This document shows, piece after piece, positions 41,334-50,314 of a stretch of DNA of 64,000 nucleotides. The DNA is from Bacteriovorax sp. GTDB taxonomy: Bacteria > Bdellovibrionota > Bacteriovoracia > Bacteriovoracales > Bacteriovoracaceae. The notes under the pieces were generated by a model that saw only the letters and a program-made list of their open reading frames with translations, was not told the DNA's origin and did no database searches. Location of the stretch: positions 1-64,000 of the forward strand of contig JAQTTZ010000010.1 of the NCBI GenBank assembly GCA_028710485.1, in the 5' to 3' direction. The first letter of the stretch is position 1. Each line of letters begins with the position of its first letter. Both the position numbers and the translations under genes were made by a program.

Positions 41334-42541
41334 GACACTGCTCTCTTTCGAATGATATTAAATTTTTCAGCACCGGCCTGATAAGGAATCTTCACCACAC
41401 TGCCGGGTTTAGATTTTTCAAGACTTACTCCCGAGAGACTCTTGAGAAAATCAACTTTCAATTTTTCGGTCTGGCCTATAAAGGGCATCACTTCTAAAAT
41501 GTCTCCGGGATGAAAAGCACTTTTAACATCGACCAATAAATGCTGACCGACACTCGCCTCTAAAACAATTCCTGAAACCACATATTCGTTATCATCTTGT
41601 TCGCGATGATTATAAATAGAATCGAGGCCGGCATATTCGTCTAAACTCCCTGTAGTGTAATCGCGGTGAGAAACTTTTCGAAGTTCCTCTTCCCAGACAA
41701 GCATATCACTCGAGAGAAAATTGCCATGACTTTGATAATAGCGAAGAGCTTCTGAATAGACTTTGGAAATAGTTCCTGCATAATGATGGCTTTTATTTCG
41801 TCCTTCAACTTTTAGTGAATCAATTCCTGCTTCAATAAATTCAGGGAGCATGCGAATGCCTTCCAAATCTTTTGAACTCATGAAATAAGCTTTTTTAAGA
41901 TCGGAAGATTCATTGGACCCATTCTTAAAATCGATTGAATACTCAAATCGACAAGAGTGCGCGCACCCGCCGCGGTTTGAATCACGCCCTTGAGTGTAAT
42001 TGGAAATTACGCAATTTCCAGAGAAGGACATACACATTGATCCATGCACGAACATTTCGATCTCAAGACCGGTGGCCATTTTAATTTTTGCAGCTTCTTT
42101 AATCGTCACTTCGCGACCGAGCACAATTCTTTGAGCGCCCATTTTTTGCCATAATTTTGCGGACTCAATATTTAAGCAGCTGGCCTGAGTTGATAAATGC
42201 ACGACTAATTTGGAATGTTTTTGAAGGGTGGCGATAACACCTAAGTCAGACACGATTACGGCATCGACTTTAAGTTCTTCTAACAGGCCCAGGAATTCAG
42301 GCAGCTCTTCTAAGTCTTTATCGTGTAAAAAACTATTGAGCACCACATATACTTTTGAATCGCGCGAGTGAGCAAACTCTACTCCCTCAGCTAGCTCTTC
42401 ATAAGTAAAATTGTCGGAAGCTTGGCGAAGGCCAAATTTTTGTCCACCCAAATAGACCGCGTCCGCTCCATATAAAACAGAGACCTTTAGCTTTTCTAAA
42501 CTTCCGGCCGGTGAAAGCAGCTCTGGTGTCCAATAACTCAT
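41330..42541 (-). CDS. U32 family peptidase (TrhP/RlhA-like)
   Basis: ELLSPAGSLEKLKVSVLYGADAVYLGGQKFGLR, EMFVHGSMCMSFSGNCVISNYTQGRDSNRGGCAHSCRFEY, DSLKVEGRNKS; ATG 42541 with AAGGAAA RBS preferred. Confidence 0.92.
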   Translation of the reverse strand: MSYWTPELLSPAGSLEKLKVSVLYGADAVYLGGQKFGLRQASDNFTYEELAEGVEFAHSRDSKVYVVLNSFLHDKDLEELPEFLGLLEELKVDAVIVSDLGVIATLQKHSKLVVHLSTQASCLNIESAKLWQKMGAQRIVLGREVTIKEAAKIKMATGLEIEMFVHGSMCMSFSGNCVISNYTQGRDSNRGGCAHSCRFEYSIDFKNGSNESSDLKKAYFMSSKDLEGIRMLPEFIEAGIDSLKVEGRNKSHHYAGTISKVYSEALRYYQSHGNFLSSDMLVWEEELRKVSHRDYTTGSLDEYAGLDSIYNHREQDDNEYVVSGIVLEASVGQHLLVDVKSAFHPGDILEVMPFIGQTEKLKVDFLKSLSGVSLEKSKPGSVVKIPYQAGAEKFNIIRKRAVS

Positions 42542-42599
42542 ATGCAATTTCCTTTTTATTAAGCTTTTAGATACCAAAATTTTTGAATACAATCAAAGA

Positions 42600-43736
42600 A
42601 TGATCAAAAAGTTTTTCATAATCCTTCTGGTACTACTCCTAGGCGCGGCCGCTTTCCTATATTTTGAGTATTCTGCCAAAAAAACCCTTATCATTCCCTA
42701 CCCCTATAGCTTCAATGCTAACGCCAAAATGGCCTTGGAAAAAGAGATAGTTGAAGCAGGAAATGCCAAAATTCTCATTGTGGGCGACCGGCTAGGTGAG
42801 GCTCTTTCCAAATATACACCCGAATTAATCGATGAATTGGCAAAAAGTTTTAAATATCCGCCTAAAATTTATAACTGGTCCAAACCTCACGAGGGGCTCC
42901 ACCGAACCCTCAATAAATTAAAATCACTTAAAAAATTTCCCTCAATTATTATTTACCATGGGGCGAGTTCAGAATTGTTTGAAAAGACTTTTGAAGTAGC
43001 GGATAAAGAGGCCATCTTTAAAAATTTTTCGTTATATGACGACGAAAAAATTATTTCATTAATTATCACCTTTCCCGGGCTTTCTAAAATTATTTATAAA
43101 AAAATGCAATACCTGGAATTGGGGCCAGTTAAGGAATATCAAAACCGACTTCCGAGCACTTCTAAAATCTTAGAAAAAGAGGTCTCATTTAAACTTTTTG
43201 ATTACGAACTTCGAGAGCTGATTGATTTGGTGAAAGATAAAAAAAGCAATTTGATCCTGATTACCACCCCTCTTAATTTAGAAGTTCGCCCACATGAAAT
43301 TTGCTCTCACTCGACCACTAACGGAGTGATTGAAATGCAGCAAGAAATAGAAGAATTACTTAAAGAAGGAAATTTTAAGAAGGCCTATCCCATGGCACTG
43401 GCCTTAAGTAATGAAACTTTTAGTAACGCTCTTTCATTTTATCTACTGGGTCAAGCGAGCATGGGGCTGGGAGATCTGGCGATGGCACGGGAGTCCTTTC
43501 AAAAAGCGACTGTCTTTGACTGTACTCATTGGAGAGGAAACGCAGTCTATAATTCCATCATGAAATCAACTGCCAAAAAGCGTCAGGTGACACTGATTGA
43601 TTTCGACCAGTACATGGCCTCAGCACTTTCAAGAGATGGATTATTTATGGATGATATATTTCCACAAAATGTTTTTTACCAAACAATGATTGCAGAATTA
43701 AAAGAAAGCTTAAAAAAAATACTAAGTGTCGACTAG
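42600..43736 (+). CDS. hypothetical membrane-anchored protein, SGNH-like fold with TPR-like segment
   Basis: N-terminal TM; KILIVGDRLGEAL, IIYHGASSE, C-terminal DGLFMDDIFPQNVFYQTM. Confidence 0.5.
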   Translation: MIKKFFIILLVLLLGAAAFLYFEYSAKKTLIIPYPYSFNANAKMALEKEIVEAGNAKILIVGDRLGEALSKYTPELIDELAKSFKYPPKIYNWSKPHEGLHRTLNKLKSLKKFPSIIIYHGASSELFEKTFEVADKEAIFKNFSLYDDEKIISLIITFPGLSKIIYKKMQYLELGPVKEYQNRLPSTSKILEKEVSFKLFDYELRELIDLVKDKKSNLILITTPLNLEVRPHEICSHSTTNGVIEMQQEIEELLKEGNFKKAYPMALALSNETFSNALSFYLLGQASMGLGDLAMARESFQKATVFDCTHWRGNAVYNSIMKSTAKKRQVTLIDFDQYMASALSRDGLFMDDIFPQNVFYQTMIAELKESLKKILSVD

Positions 43737-43745
43737 GAGATCTAA

Positions 43746-44195
43746 ATGGAAGATGGGACTCAAACTATTGCCTTAAAAAAAGATGATATTCTTTTTCTTG
43801 CAGAGGAAAAAGATAATGATCTTTATATTGTTCAAAAAGGTAAGGTTATGGTCTTTGTCCAAAAAGGTAGCGAGATTATTCCAGTTGCTTATCTTGGTAA
43901 GGGTGAATATATCGGCGAGCTTTCATTCTTTGATAATGATGCACGCAGCGCTAGTATCATCTGCTTGGAAGACAGTGAGTTTATCAAAATTAGCACCACT
44001 GAGATGAATGAGAATTTTCCCGCTTGGCTTAAAACGGTAGGCCTTCAGCTGACTAAAAAGATTCGTGCTGGCGATGAGTTAATCAGGTCAAAAGGTATCC
44101 GTAAAAAAAATTTAGAGTCTATTAAGCCACTCGCAATTGAAGAGCAAACTCGTTGTTTTAAGTTGGTCGATCGCTTTAAGTCCAAAAATAAATAA
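43746..44195 (+). CDS. cyclic nucleotide-binding domain protein
   Basis: cNMP-binding fold LYIVQKGKVMVFVQKG...VAYLGKGEYIGELSFFDNDARSASIICLEDSEFIKI. Confidence 0.85.
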   Translation: MEDGTQTIALKKDDILFLAEEKDNDLYIVQKGKVMVFVQKGSEIIPVAYLGKGEYIGELSFFDNDARSASIICLEDSEFIKISTTEMNENFPAWLKTVGLQLTKKIRAGDELIRSKGIRKKNLESIKPLAIEEQTRCFKLVDRFKSKNK

Positions 44196-44308
44196 AATAC
44201 TCGGTGAATATCTGACACCGAATCTAGCGTTAAATATTGGCATAGAACTAGCAAATGTAAGATGTAAGCAAAGAAAAGATTTTTTTGCGTAGTTTACAGG
44301 GAGGTTTT

Positions 44309-44503
44309 ATGGGTTTGTTATTATCAAAAGAAGTTTTCTACCTGTCTCTTTGTTTGATCACACTTTTTTCATTGGCCAGTTGTGCAAGCACCTCTAGAAG
44401 TGTTGCAGAGGAAAGTGCAGTCAAACGCTCTCCGGAAGGAGACTCACGTAATAGCTTTAATAGCAAAATCGTTAACACACAATACGTTCGAGATAGAAAT
44501 TAA
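44309..44503 (+). CDS. small lipoprotein
   Basis: ATG 44309 with GGAGG; signal with lipobox LASC. Confidence 0.65.
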   Translation: MGLLLSKEVFYLSLCLITLFSLASCASTSRSVAEESAVKRSPEGDSRNSFNSKIVNTQYVRDRN

Positions 44504-44552
44504 AATAGGTTCCAGGAGCCTTTTTTTAAAAAAGGCTCCTGGAACCTATTTT
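44502..44552. terminator. long bidirectional hairpin terminator
   Basis: aaaataggttccaggagcctttttt t aaaaaaggctcctggaacctatttt: 25-bp perfect arms between convergent genes. Confidence 0.9.
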
Positions 44553-44559
44553 TTTTATA

Positions 44560-45552
44560 TTAAATCAGGCCTAATTCTTTAACAGTATCTCTTTCTGAAC
44601 GAAGTTCATTCAAAGTAAGATTGAATTTTTCCATTGAGAAGTCATTGTGTTTAATTCCATCAACAACGCTCAATTTTCCATTAACCAATGTACATGGGAA
44701 TGAGAAAATTAATCCTTTATCAACTCCGTACTGGCCATCACTTGCCAAGCACATAGAAAATGTATTCCCAGTTTTTGTCTCATGAGTAAGAGCAAAAATT
44801 CCATCAACAACAGCGTTTGCCGCTGAAGCTGCTGAAGAAAGACCACGAGCTTTAATGACAGCTGCTCCTCTTTTTTGGACTGTTTCAATGAAAGTTGTTT
44901 TTAGCCATTCAGTGTCAGTGATAACTTCACTAGCTGATTTGCCATTAATTTTAGCAGTGTAAAAATCTGGGTATTGAGTTGCTGAGTGATTCCCCCAGAT
45001 GGCCATATTAGTGATTGCTGTGACATCAACGCCGGCCTTTTGAGCAAGTTGAGTTTTAGCACGGTTTTCATCAAGCATAGTCATAGCATAAAATCTATCA
45101 GCTGGAATTCCTTTAGCTGCATTCATACAAATCAGTGCATTGGTATTGCATGGGTTACCAACAACAAAGATGCGAACATCTTTTGCGGCATTAGCGGCAA
45201 TTGCCTGTCCTTGAGTGGTAAAAATTCCACCATTGATTTTCAAGAGATCAGCTCGCTCCATACCGTCCTTACGTGGGACAGATCCAACTAGAATGGCCCA
45301 GTTAACATTGCCAAATCCAACTGCGTAATCACTTGTACAAACTATTTTTTTGAGAAGAGGAAAAGCACAATCCTCCAATTCCATCGCTACACCTTTCAGA
45401 GCAGGAATCGCCGCTTCAAGTTCTATCAATTGCAATTCCACTTCAGTTTCAGGTCCAAACATTTGCACTGAAGCGATTCTAAACAATAAAGCATATCCAA
45501 TTTGGCCAGCGGCACCTGTGACAGCAACTTTAACGCGATTTTTTGCGCTCAT
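44560..45552 (-). CDS. mdh: malate dehydrogenase
   Basis: [61 protein letters not shown] 45552 preceded by GGAG preferred. Confidence 0.96.
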   Translation of the reverse strand: MSAKNRVKVAVTGAAGQIGYALLFRIASVQMFGPETEVELQLIELEAAIPALKGVAMELEDCAFPLLKKIVCTSDYAVGFGNVNWAILVGSVPRKDGMERADLLKINGGIFTTQGQAIAANAAKDVRIFVVGNPCNTNALICMNAAKGIPADRFYAMTMLDENRAKTQLAQKAGVDVTAITNMAIWGNHSATQYPDFYTAKINGKSASEVITDTEWLKTTFIETVQKRGAAVIKARGLSSAASAANAVVDGIFALTHETKTGNTFSMCLASDGQYGVDKGLIFSFPCTLVNGKLSVVDGIKHNDFSMEKFNLTLNELRSERDTVKELGLI

Positions 45553-45768
45553 AAATTCTCCAGTGGGTAAAAACATATTTAGGAATTAAACTTGAAGCAA
45601 TACTAACCAAAAGTATATCCTTGGTAAATAAGCATAAATTGGAATTTTATGAGAGAATTTTAGATGTGCGAATTGACTAAAAAATATTATAACCAATAAT
45701 AGCTTTAATAAAAGTCTTAAACTTAAATCTTAACTTACATAAGATGAAAATCACTAGATAGGAAATCC

Positions 45769-46566
45769 ATGAGCGATCAACCAGCTTCAGGCAATAATAA
45801 CGACACTAGACCACCGGCCAGTAATAATCCAAATAATAACAGTCGGCGTAATCAAAATTCACGACGTCGTCCCCAAGGTGGCGGTGGTGGACCAAGACCA
45901 CAGCAGCAACAAGGACAGGCTCAGCCCCAAGGACAAAGTCCTCAAGGTAGCGGTGGACCAAGACCACCACAGCAACAGCAAGGACAAGGTCGACCACCAG
46001 GACAAAGTCCTCAGGGGGGTGGTGGACCGAGACCACAACTACAACAACAAGGACAAAACCCTCAGGGTGGCGGTGGACAACGAAGACGCCCAAATAGAAA
46101 TAGTAACCGCCCGAGAAATCCCAATCCGGGAGCGAATCCAAACCAAAATATTAATGGGCCACAGGGAATTAATATTGAACGCATTTATGAAAAGTATTTA
46201 AATCTTCTCGATCAGCATTTAATTGCCAGAAGAAAATACCATGATCTCTTTTTTAGAGCTGACCCAGGTCAGAAAAATAAATTAGAGAGAAATTTCTATA
46301 ATACTTTGAACGATATTAGAGATTTTGAAAGCAAACTTGCTCCGGAAGCGCGCGAGCTCTTTGAGAAAAGAAATAATGGGCTAAGCCCAGACAATATTTA
46401 TACGTCGAATCATGAAATTCCGATGACTGGAGAGAATCCTCCACCTGAAGCAGAATGGGCAGATCCGCACTTCACTTACTCTCAACAGCTTGCGGACTAT
46501 GCCGGTGATAAAGAGGAAAGTACGGGTTCGCTAGATGACTATTTAAAATACAAAAATCTTATTTAG
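45769..46566 (+). CDS. R/G/P/Q-rich repetitive, disordered N-terminus protein of unknown function
   Basis: 265 aa; N-terminal ~130 aa low complexity; ordered C-terminal IERIYEKYLNLLDQHLIARRKYHDLFF. Confidence 0.75.
   Translation: MSDQPASGNNNDTRPPASNNPNNNSRRNQNSRRRPQGGGGGPRPQQQQGQAQPQGQSPQGSGGPRPPQQQQGQGRPPGQSPQGGGGPRPQLQQQGQNPQGGGGQRRRPNRNSNRPRNPNPGANPNQNINGPQGINIERIYEKYLNLLDQHLIARRKYHDLFFRADPGQKNKLERNFYNTLNDIRDFESKLAPEARELFEKRNNGLSPDNIYTSNHEIPMTGENPPPEAEWADPHFTYSQQLADYAGDKEESTGSLDDYLKYKNLI
45871..46085 (+). repeat. in-frame degenerate tandem repeats (~50-70 bp units)
   Basis: Units PQGGGGGPRPQQQQGQAQPQGQS / PQGSGGPRPPQQQQGQGRPPGQS / PQGGGGPRPQLQQQGQN / PQGGGGQRRRP. Confidence 0.85.
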
Positions 46567-46568
46567 GA

Positions 46569-46883
46569 TTAAACAACTTCTACATTTTCAAGATCTCTAG
46601 TAGGACCTTTTTTTGTAGAGTTGGCTTTGTTAAAATAATTAGTCAGAGTCTCTTCATGATCTTTTAGAATAGCTGCTTTAAGTTCATCAGGGTTGATATC
46701 AAGGACCTCAGAAATTCTCTTCATCATCTTTAAGGGTACATTGCATAAACCGCGCTCAACGTTAGAGATGAACTGGCCATTTTTGTAACCTAATAATAGC
46801 GATAAATCTGATTGAGAATAATTTTTTGGGTGTCCAATTCTCTTAGATCGTATTAATGTTGCGATATTTTTAAATGATCTCAT
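46569..46883 (-). CDS. XRE-family HTH transcriptional regulator
   Basis: LIRSKRIGHPKNYSQSDLSLLLGYKNGQFISNVERGLCNVPLKMMKRISEVLDINPDEL. Confidence 0.85.
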   Translation of the reverse strand: MRSFKNIATLIRSKRIGHPKNYSQSDLSLLLGYKNGQFISNVERGLCNVPLKMMKRISEVLDINPDELKAAILKDHEETLTNYFNKANSTKKGPTRDLENVEVV

Positions 46884-46904
46884 TTTAGTATTCCTCCGAA
46901 TTTG

Positions 46905-46962
46905 TTTATCTTTTTTATCTTTGTTGTTTATCTTTATTTATCTTTATTTATCTTTGTTTAGT
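46905..46962 (-). repeat. phased direct repeats TTTATCTT upstream of XRE gene
   Basis: TTTATC starts at 46905, 46914, 46927, 46937, 46947 plus degenerate TTTAGT at 46957. Confidence 0.8.
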
Positions 46963-47090
46963 AAAATTTTTTTGATTTCTAAACTGTTAAGAAAGAAATC
47001 TTTAGACTAACTTAACATTAAATATAGAAAACTTAAACAAAGAATTAATGGGAAACAAAAATAAGTGATAAATAACAAAAAGGCGCATCA

Positions 47091-47870
47091 ATGATTTTTA
47101 CTAGCTGGAATGTAAACGGATTACGCTCAGTGTCGACAAAAGGTTTCGAACTTTGGTTCAGGCAAAATTTACCTGACGTTATTGCTTTACAGGAAATAAA
47201 AGCGACTGAAAAGGATGTTGAGGCCCTCATTTTGAACTGGAGTGATGTGTATGATGTGCATCTTTATCCGGCCGTCAAAAAAGGATACTCTGGAACCGCT
47301 TTGCTGATAAAAAAAACGGCCGCCCCTCTCTACGTCAAACGCGGAATAGGAGTCTCTGAATACGATAATGAAGGACGATTGATATACGCTGAATTTGAAA
47401 ATATCATTTTTATCAATGGCTACTTTCCCAACGGACAACGGGATCACACTCGAGTGGAATTTAAATTAGATTTTTCAAGACGTGTAGTGGCCTTGGCCCA
47501 CGAACTTCACCTGAAAACAAAAAAGGAAGTCATTATCACGGGTGATATCAATACAGCTCATTGCGAAATTGATCTGTCTAACCCCAAGGCCAATAGCAAA
47601 ACTACCGGCTTTCTTCCTAATGAACGAGCTTTCATCGATGAAATGATTGTTGGTGGGCTCACAGATGTCTTCCGCCACTTTCACCCGGGGCTTCCCGATC
47701 AATATACATGGTGGACTTACCGAGGTGACTGCAGGGAAAGAAATATTGGTTGGCGACTGGATTATTTTTTTGCCACCAAAAATCTATTATCAAAGGTAAA
47801 AACAGTTGAGCATCATCATCAAGTTTTAGGGAGCGATCACTGCCCTATCTTGCTTGAGATTGAACCCTGA
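47091..47870 (+). CDS. xth: exodeoxyribonuclease III
   Basis: SWNVNGLRS, IALQEIKATEKD, GYSGTALLIKK, TGDINTAHCEIDLSNPK, YTWWTYRGDCRERNIGWRLDYF, GSDHCPILLEI. Confidence 0.94.
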   Translation: MIFTSWNVNGLRSVSTKGFELWFRQNLPDVIALQEIKATEKDVEALILNWSDVYDVHLYPAVKKGYSGTALLIKKTAAPLYVKRGIGVSEYDNEGRLIYAEFENIIFINGYFPNGQRDHTRVEFKLDFSRRVVALAHELHLKTKKEVIITGDINTAHCEIDLSNPKANSKTTGFLPNERAFIDEMIVGGLTDVFRHFHPGLPDQYTWWTYRGDCRERNIGWRLDYFFATKNLLSKVKTVEHHHQVLGSDHCPILLEIEP

Positions 47871-47928
47871 TCCGTATTGGAGAAAAAAGACAATTTCTCA
47901 AAATTTATAAAATTTAAAAGGTATACAA

Positions 47929-48468
47929 ATGGCAAAATTTTCCCTAATCCCTTTCACACAAGAAAATGCTCCAGACATCACGATCGAAGCGGAACTCAAT
48001 TATAATGAAGAATCTGTTTATGTAAGTTATAGAATAAAAAAGGGCACACCATTAATTGATTTAGGGTGCTCTACCCCCAACAAGTCCCGCGTATTAAAAC
48101 TCTGGGAAAAAACTTGTTTTGAGCTCTTTATAAAAAATAAAAATGACCAGTACATTGAATTTAATTTTTCACCAAACTTTGAATGGAATTGTTTTTATTT
48201 TGATAAAAAAGGTGACGTCCTCAAAGAATGGGATGACATGGCAATGCCTGTAACTGATATTTTATTAAGCAGCGAACATTTTTTACTATTCGTTGATATT
48301 AAAAAAGCATTTTTTCCCAAAGAATTTTTTAATGCTGATTCTGAATTGAATGCGGGAATAACGAGTGTAATAAAAGATAAGTCGGGGGCCATGAGTTATT
48401 GGGCCTTAGCACATGCAGATACCAGGCCCAATTTTCATCATTTTGATTCTTTTAAATATAAGTTTTAA
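47929..48468 (+). CDS. hypothetical protein, DOMON/CBM9-like
   Basis: LWEKTCFELFIKNKNDQYIEFNFSPNFEWNCFYFD; ALAHADTRPNFHHFDSFKYKF. Confidence 0.6.
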   Translation: MAKFSLIPFTQENAPDITIEAELNYNEESVYVSYRIKKGTPLIDLGCSTPNKSRVLKLWEKTCFELFIKNKNDQYIEFNFSPNFEWNCFYFDKKGDVLKEWDDMAMPVTDILLSSEHFLLFVDIKKAFFPKEFFNADSELNAGITSVIKDKSGAMSYWALAHADTRPNFHHFDSFKYKF

Positions 48469-48841
48469 TGGCGATGGTGTATTCCTTCTCAGTTATTTTA
48501 CTAACCAGGCCGGTCACTAACAATTCTTGAAAACAAGAGCTTGTTAATTTTTTTCCCATATCGTCCATCACTACACTATAAATTTTATCTTCAGTTTTAA
48601 AATCTAGTGAAACAACTTTTCCTTCTTTGGATCTCTCGCGAGGCCTGATCGTTCCAGAAAGTTGAACTAGTTTGTCTTTATAGAAATAATAGTTATCGCG
48701 ATTAAATCCCGATCCCTCTGCTTTATCTTTTTTACCTGAAGGTTTCCCTTCACCATCTTCATCAAATTCTTCATCTCCACCTTCGGTATCAGTATCAATT
48801 TCTTCATCACCATCTTCAAATTCGTCTTTGAATCCACCCAT
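48452..48841 (-). CDS. hypothetical protein with D/E-rich N-terminus
   Basis: 129 aa, MGGFKDEFEDGDEEIDTDTEGGDEEFDEDGEG then folded-looking C-terminus. Confidence 0.55.
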   Translation of the reverse strand: MGGFKDEFEDGDEEIDTDTEGGDEEFDEDGEGKPSGKKDKAEGSGFNRDNYYFYKDKLVQLSGTIRPRERSKEGKVVSLDFKTEDKIYSVVMDDMGKKLTSSCFQELLVTGLVSKITEKEYTIAIKTYI

Positions 48842-49010
48842 AAATAGGTATTCCCCTTAATAAATTACTTCTCTTTTTGGTTACAGTTATATCTTAGACT
48901 AAAAAATTCAGAATAATCACTAGAAAATCAACACTTTGGTGAAATTTTTAAGGTTTCTCCCAAACTCGGCAAGTGCTATACTGATATCAGGAACATGTAT
49001 GGAGGATTAT

Positions 49011-49229
49011 GTGCGCAAAATAAAATACTTATCTCATTTCTCTTATTTATTTATAATCGCTTTTATTGCGGTAATGGCGATAACAACACCTATAAGATCG
49101 ATGGCCCAAGACGATATGCCCAACGATGAGGAAACAATAATTCCTTCAAGCAATAATAGTGCGCCTCCGCCAATTATTGATGAAAGTGATTCTGGTGCAG
49201 TCAATGATGTTGAAGAATACGATGGCTAA
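49011..49229 (+). CDS. small secreted/membrane hypothetical protein
   Basis: GTG 49011 with GGAGG; hydrophobic signal, D/E/S-rich mature part; followed by terminator. Confidence 0.5.
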   Translation: MRKIKYLSHFSYLFIIAFIAVMAITTPIRSMAQDDMPNDEETIIPSSNNSAPPPIIDESDSGAVNDVEEYDG

Positions 49230-49245
49230 ATAACCCCATATGAAG

Positions 49246-49277
49246 GACCGGTGCCTAAACTTGCACCGGTCTTTTTA
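49246..49277 (+). terminator. intrinsic terminator
   Basis: gaccggtgc-ctaaactt-gcaccggtc followed by ttttt. Confidence 0.88.
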
Positions 49278-49284
49278 TTTAGGA

Positions 49285-49554
49285 TTAAGCTTTCTTAAAG
49301 GTCCCTTTCTTCTCTTTGCACACTTTTTCGGATGTTTTCAGCCATCCTTTTGCCTTGCATGCGTTAGTCCCAGCACAAGAATTTTTCTCGCTATGGCACG
49401 CTGACGTACCTTTACAAGAATTAATTCCATGGCATTGACCTTCGATCGCTTTTGCTTCTTGCTGAGGGGCGACTGCCTTTGCAACGTCGGCCGCTGTTGC
49501 CGATAGAGCTAATCCTGAAAGTGCTGCTGCTAGTAATAAATTTCTTGAGTCCAT
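49285..49554 (-). CDS. BufA2-type periplasmic bufferin-like Cys-rich protein
   Basis: Signal peptide; GQCHGINSCKGTSACHSEKNSCAGTNACKAKGWLKTSEKVCKEKKG; GGAGG RBS. Confidence 0.8.
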   Translation of the reverse strand: MDSRNLLLAAALSGLALSATAADVAKAVAPQQEAKAIEGQCHGINSCKGTSACHSEKNSCAGTNACKAKGWLKTSEKVCKEKKGTFKKA

Positions 49555-49674
49555 GAAACCTCCTAAAAGTTAGATTTTGTGATAATAATAACAAAGTTCT
49601 GGACATTCTAAACACAAATCGCAGATATTCTATTTATTATATTTTTGTAATACAAGATAATCAACAGGTGTCAT

Positions 49675-50313
49675 GTGTTTATTGAACCAGAGATTTTAAA
49701 AGAACTGCCGCATTTTGAAATGTTTTTTAATCGAATAGGTTTTAAGCGCATTGATGGATCAGTTTTTGGTCTTTTGGTCTTGGCCCAAAAGCCGCTGACT
49801 TCTGAAGAAATTGAAGAGGCCCTGAAGCTCTCTCAAAGTGCGGTGTCCCTTTCTCTTAAAACTCTCGCCCATTTTGGGGCGATTGAAACTAAAGACCTCA
49901 GAGAAAATTCGAAGGCCCGCGTTCATACAGCAAAAGAAGATTCTTTAAATATTGTAGCTTCGCTTTTTAGAAAGCGCGAAGAAGAATATATTGTCGATTT
50001 TAAACTGATGGCCCAAAGAGTATTAGATAAATCCAATGGTGCGGACAATTTAGCTCGCAAAAAACGCATGCAATCTATCATCAGCACTTGCGAGATAGCA
50101 GAATCAGTCATGAACTTCGTTATCACAATAGCTCAAAATAAATCGAGAGAAAATCACGAACAATATGCCGCTCAATACGAAGCGATCGTAAAGCGATTGC
50201 CAAAGGCGCTGGATTTGATTGCCACTACGGCCGGTCCGTTAGCTGATATGACAATAAGCTTAAAAGAAACTTTAACCACAACATTTAAAAATAATTTTAA
50301 AGGACTACGCTGA
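49675..50313 (+). CDS. GbsR/MarR-like HTH transcriptional regulator
   Basis: FNRIGFKRIDGSVFGLLVLAQKPLTSEEIEEALKLSQSAVSLSLKTLAHFGAIETKD; GTG start. Confidence 0.8.
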   Translation: MFIEPEILKELPHFEMFFNRIGFKRIDGSVFGLLVLAQKPLTSEEIEEALKLSQSAVSLSLKTLAHFGAIETKDLRENSKARVHTAKEDSLNIVASLFRKREEEYIVDFKLMAQRVLDKSNGADNLARKKRMQSIISTCEIAESVMNFVITIAQNKSRENHEQYAAQYEAIVKRLPKALDLIATTAGPLADMTISLKETLTTTFKNNFKGLR

Positions 50314-50314
50314 A

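Noticed and set aside
45871-46085. CRISPR-like repeat appearance
   Set aside because: Repeats are degenerate, in-frame, without unique spacers, and no cas genes are present.
45806-46141. 111-aa minus-strand ORF over the Q/G/P-rich gene
   Set aside because: Valine/aspartate-rich shadow translation of the repeats; no independent signals.
46905-46962. TTTATC array as a CRISPR or simple microsatellite
   Set aside because: Units are too short for CRISPR; spacing is about 10 bp with variable filler and promoter location, so treated as a regulatory candidate.
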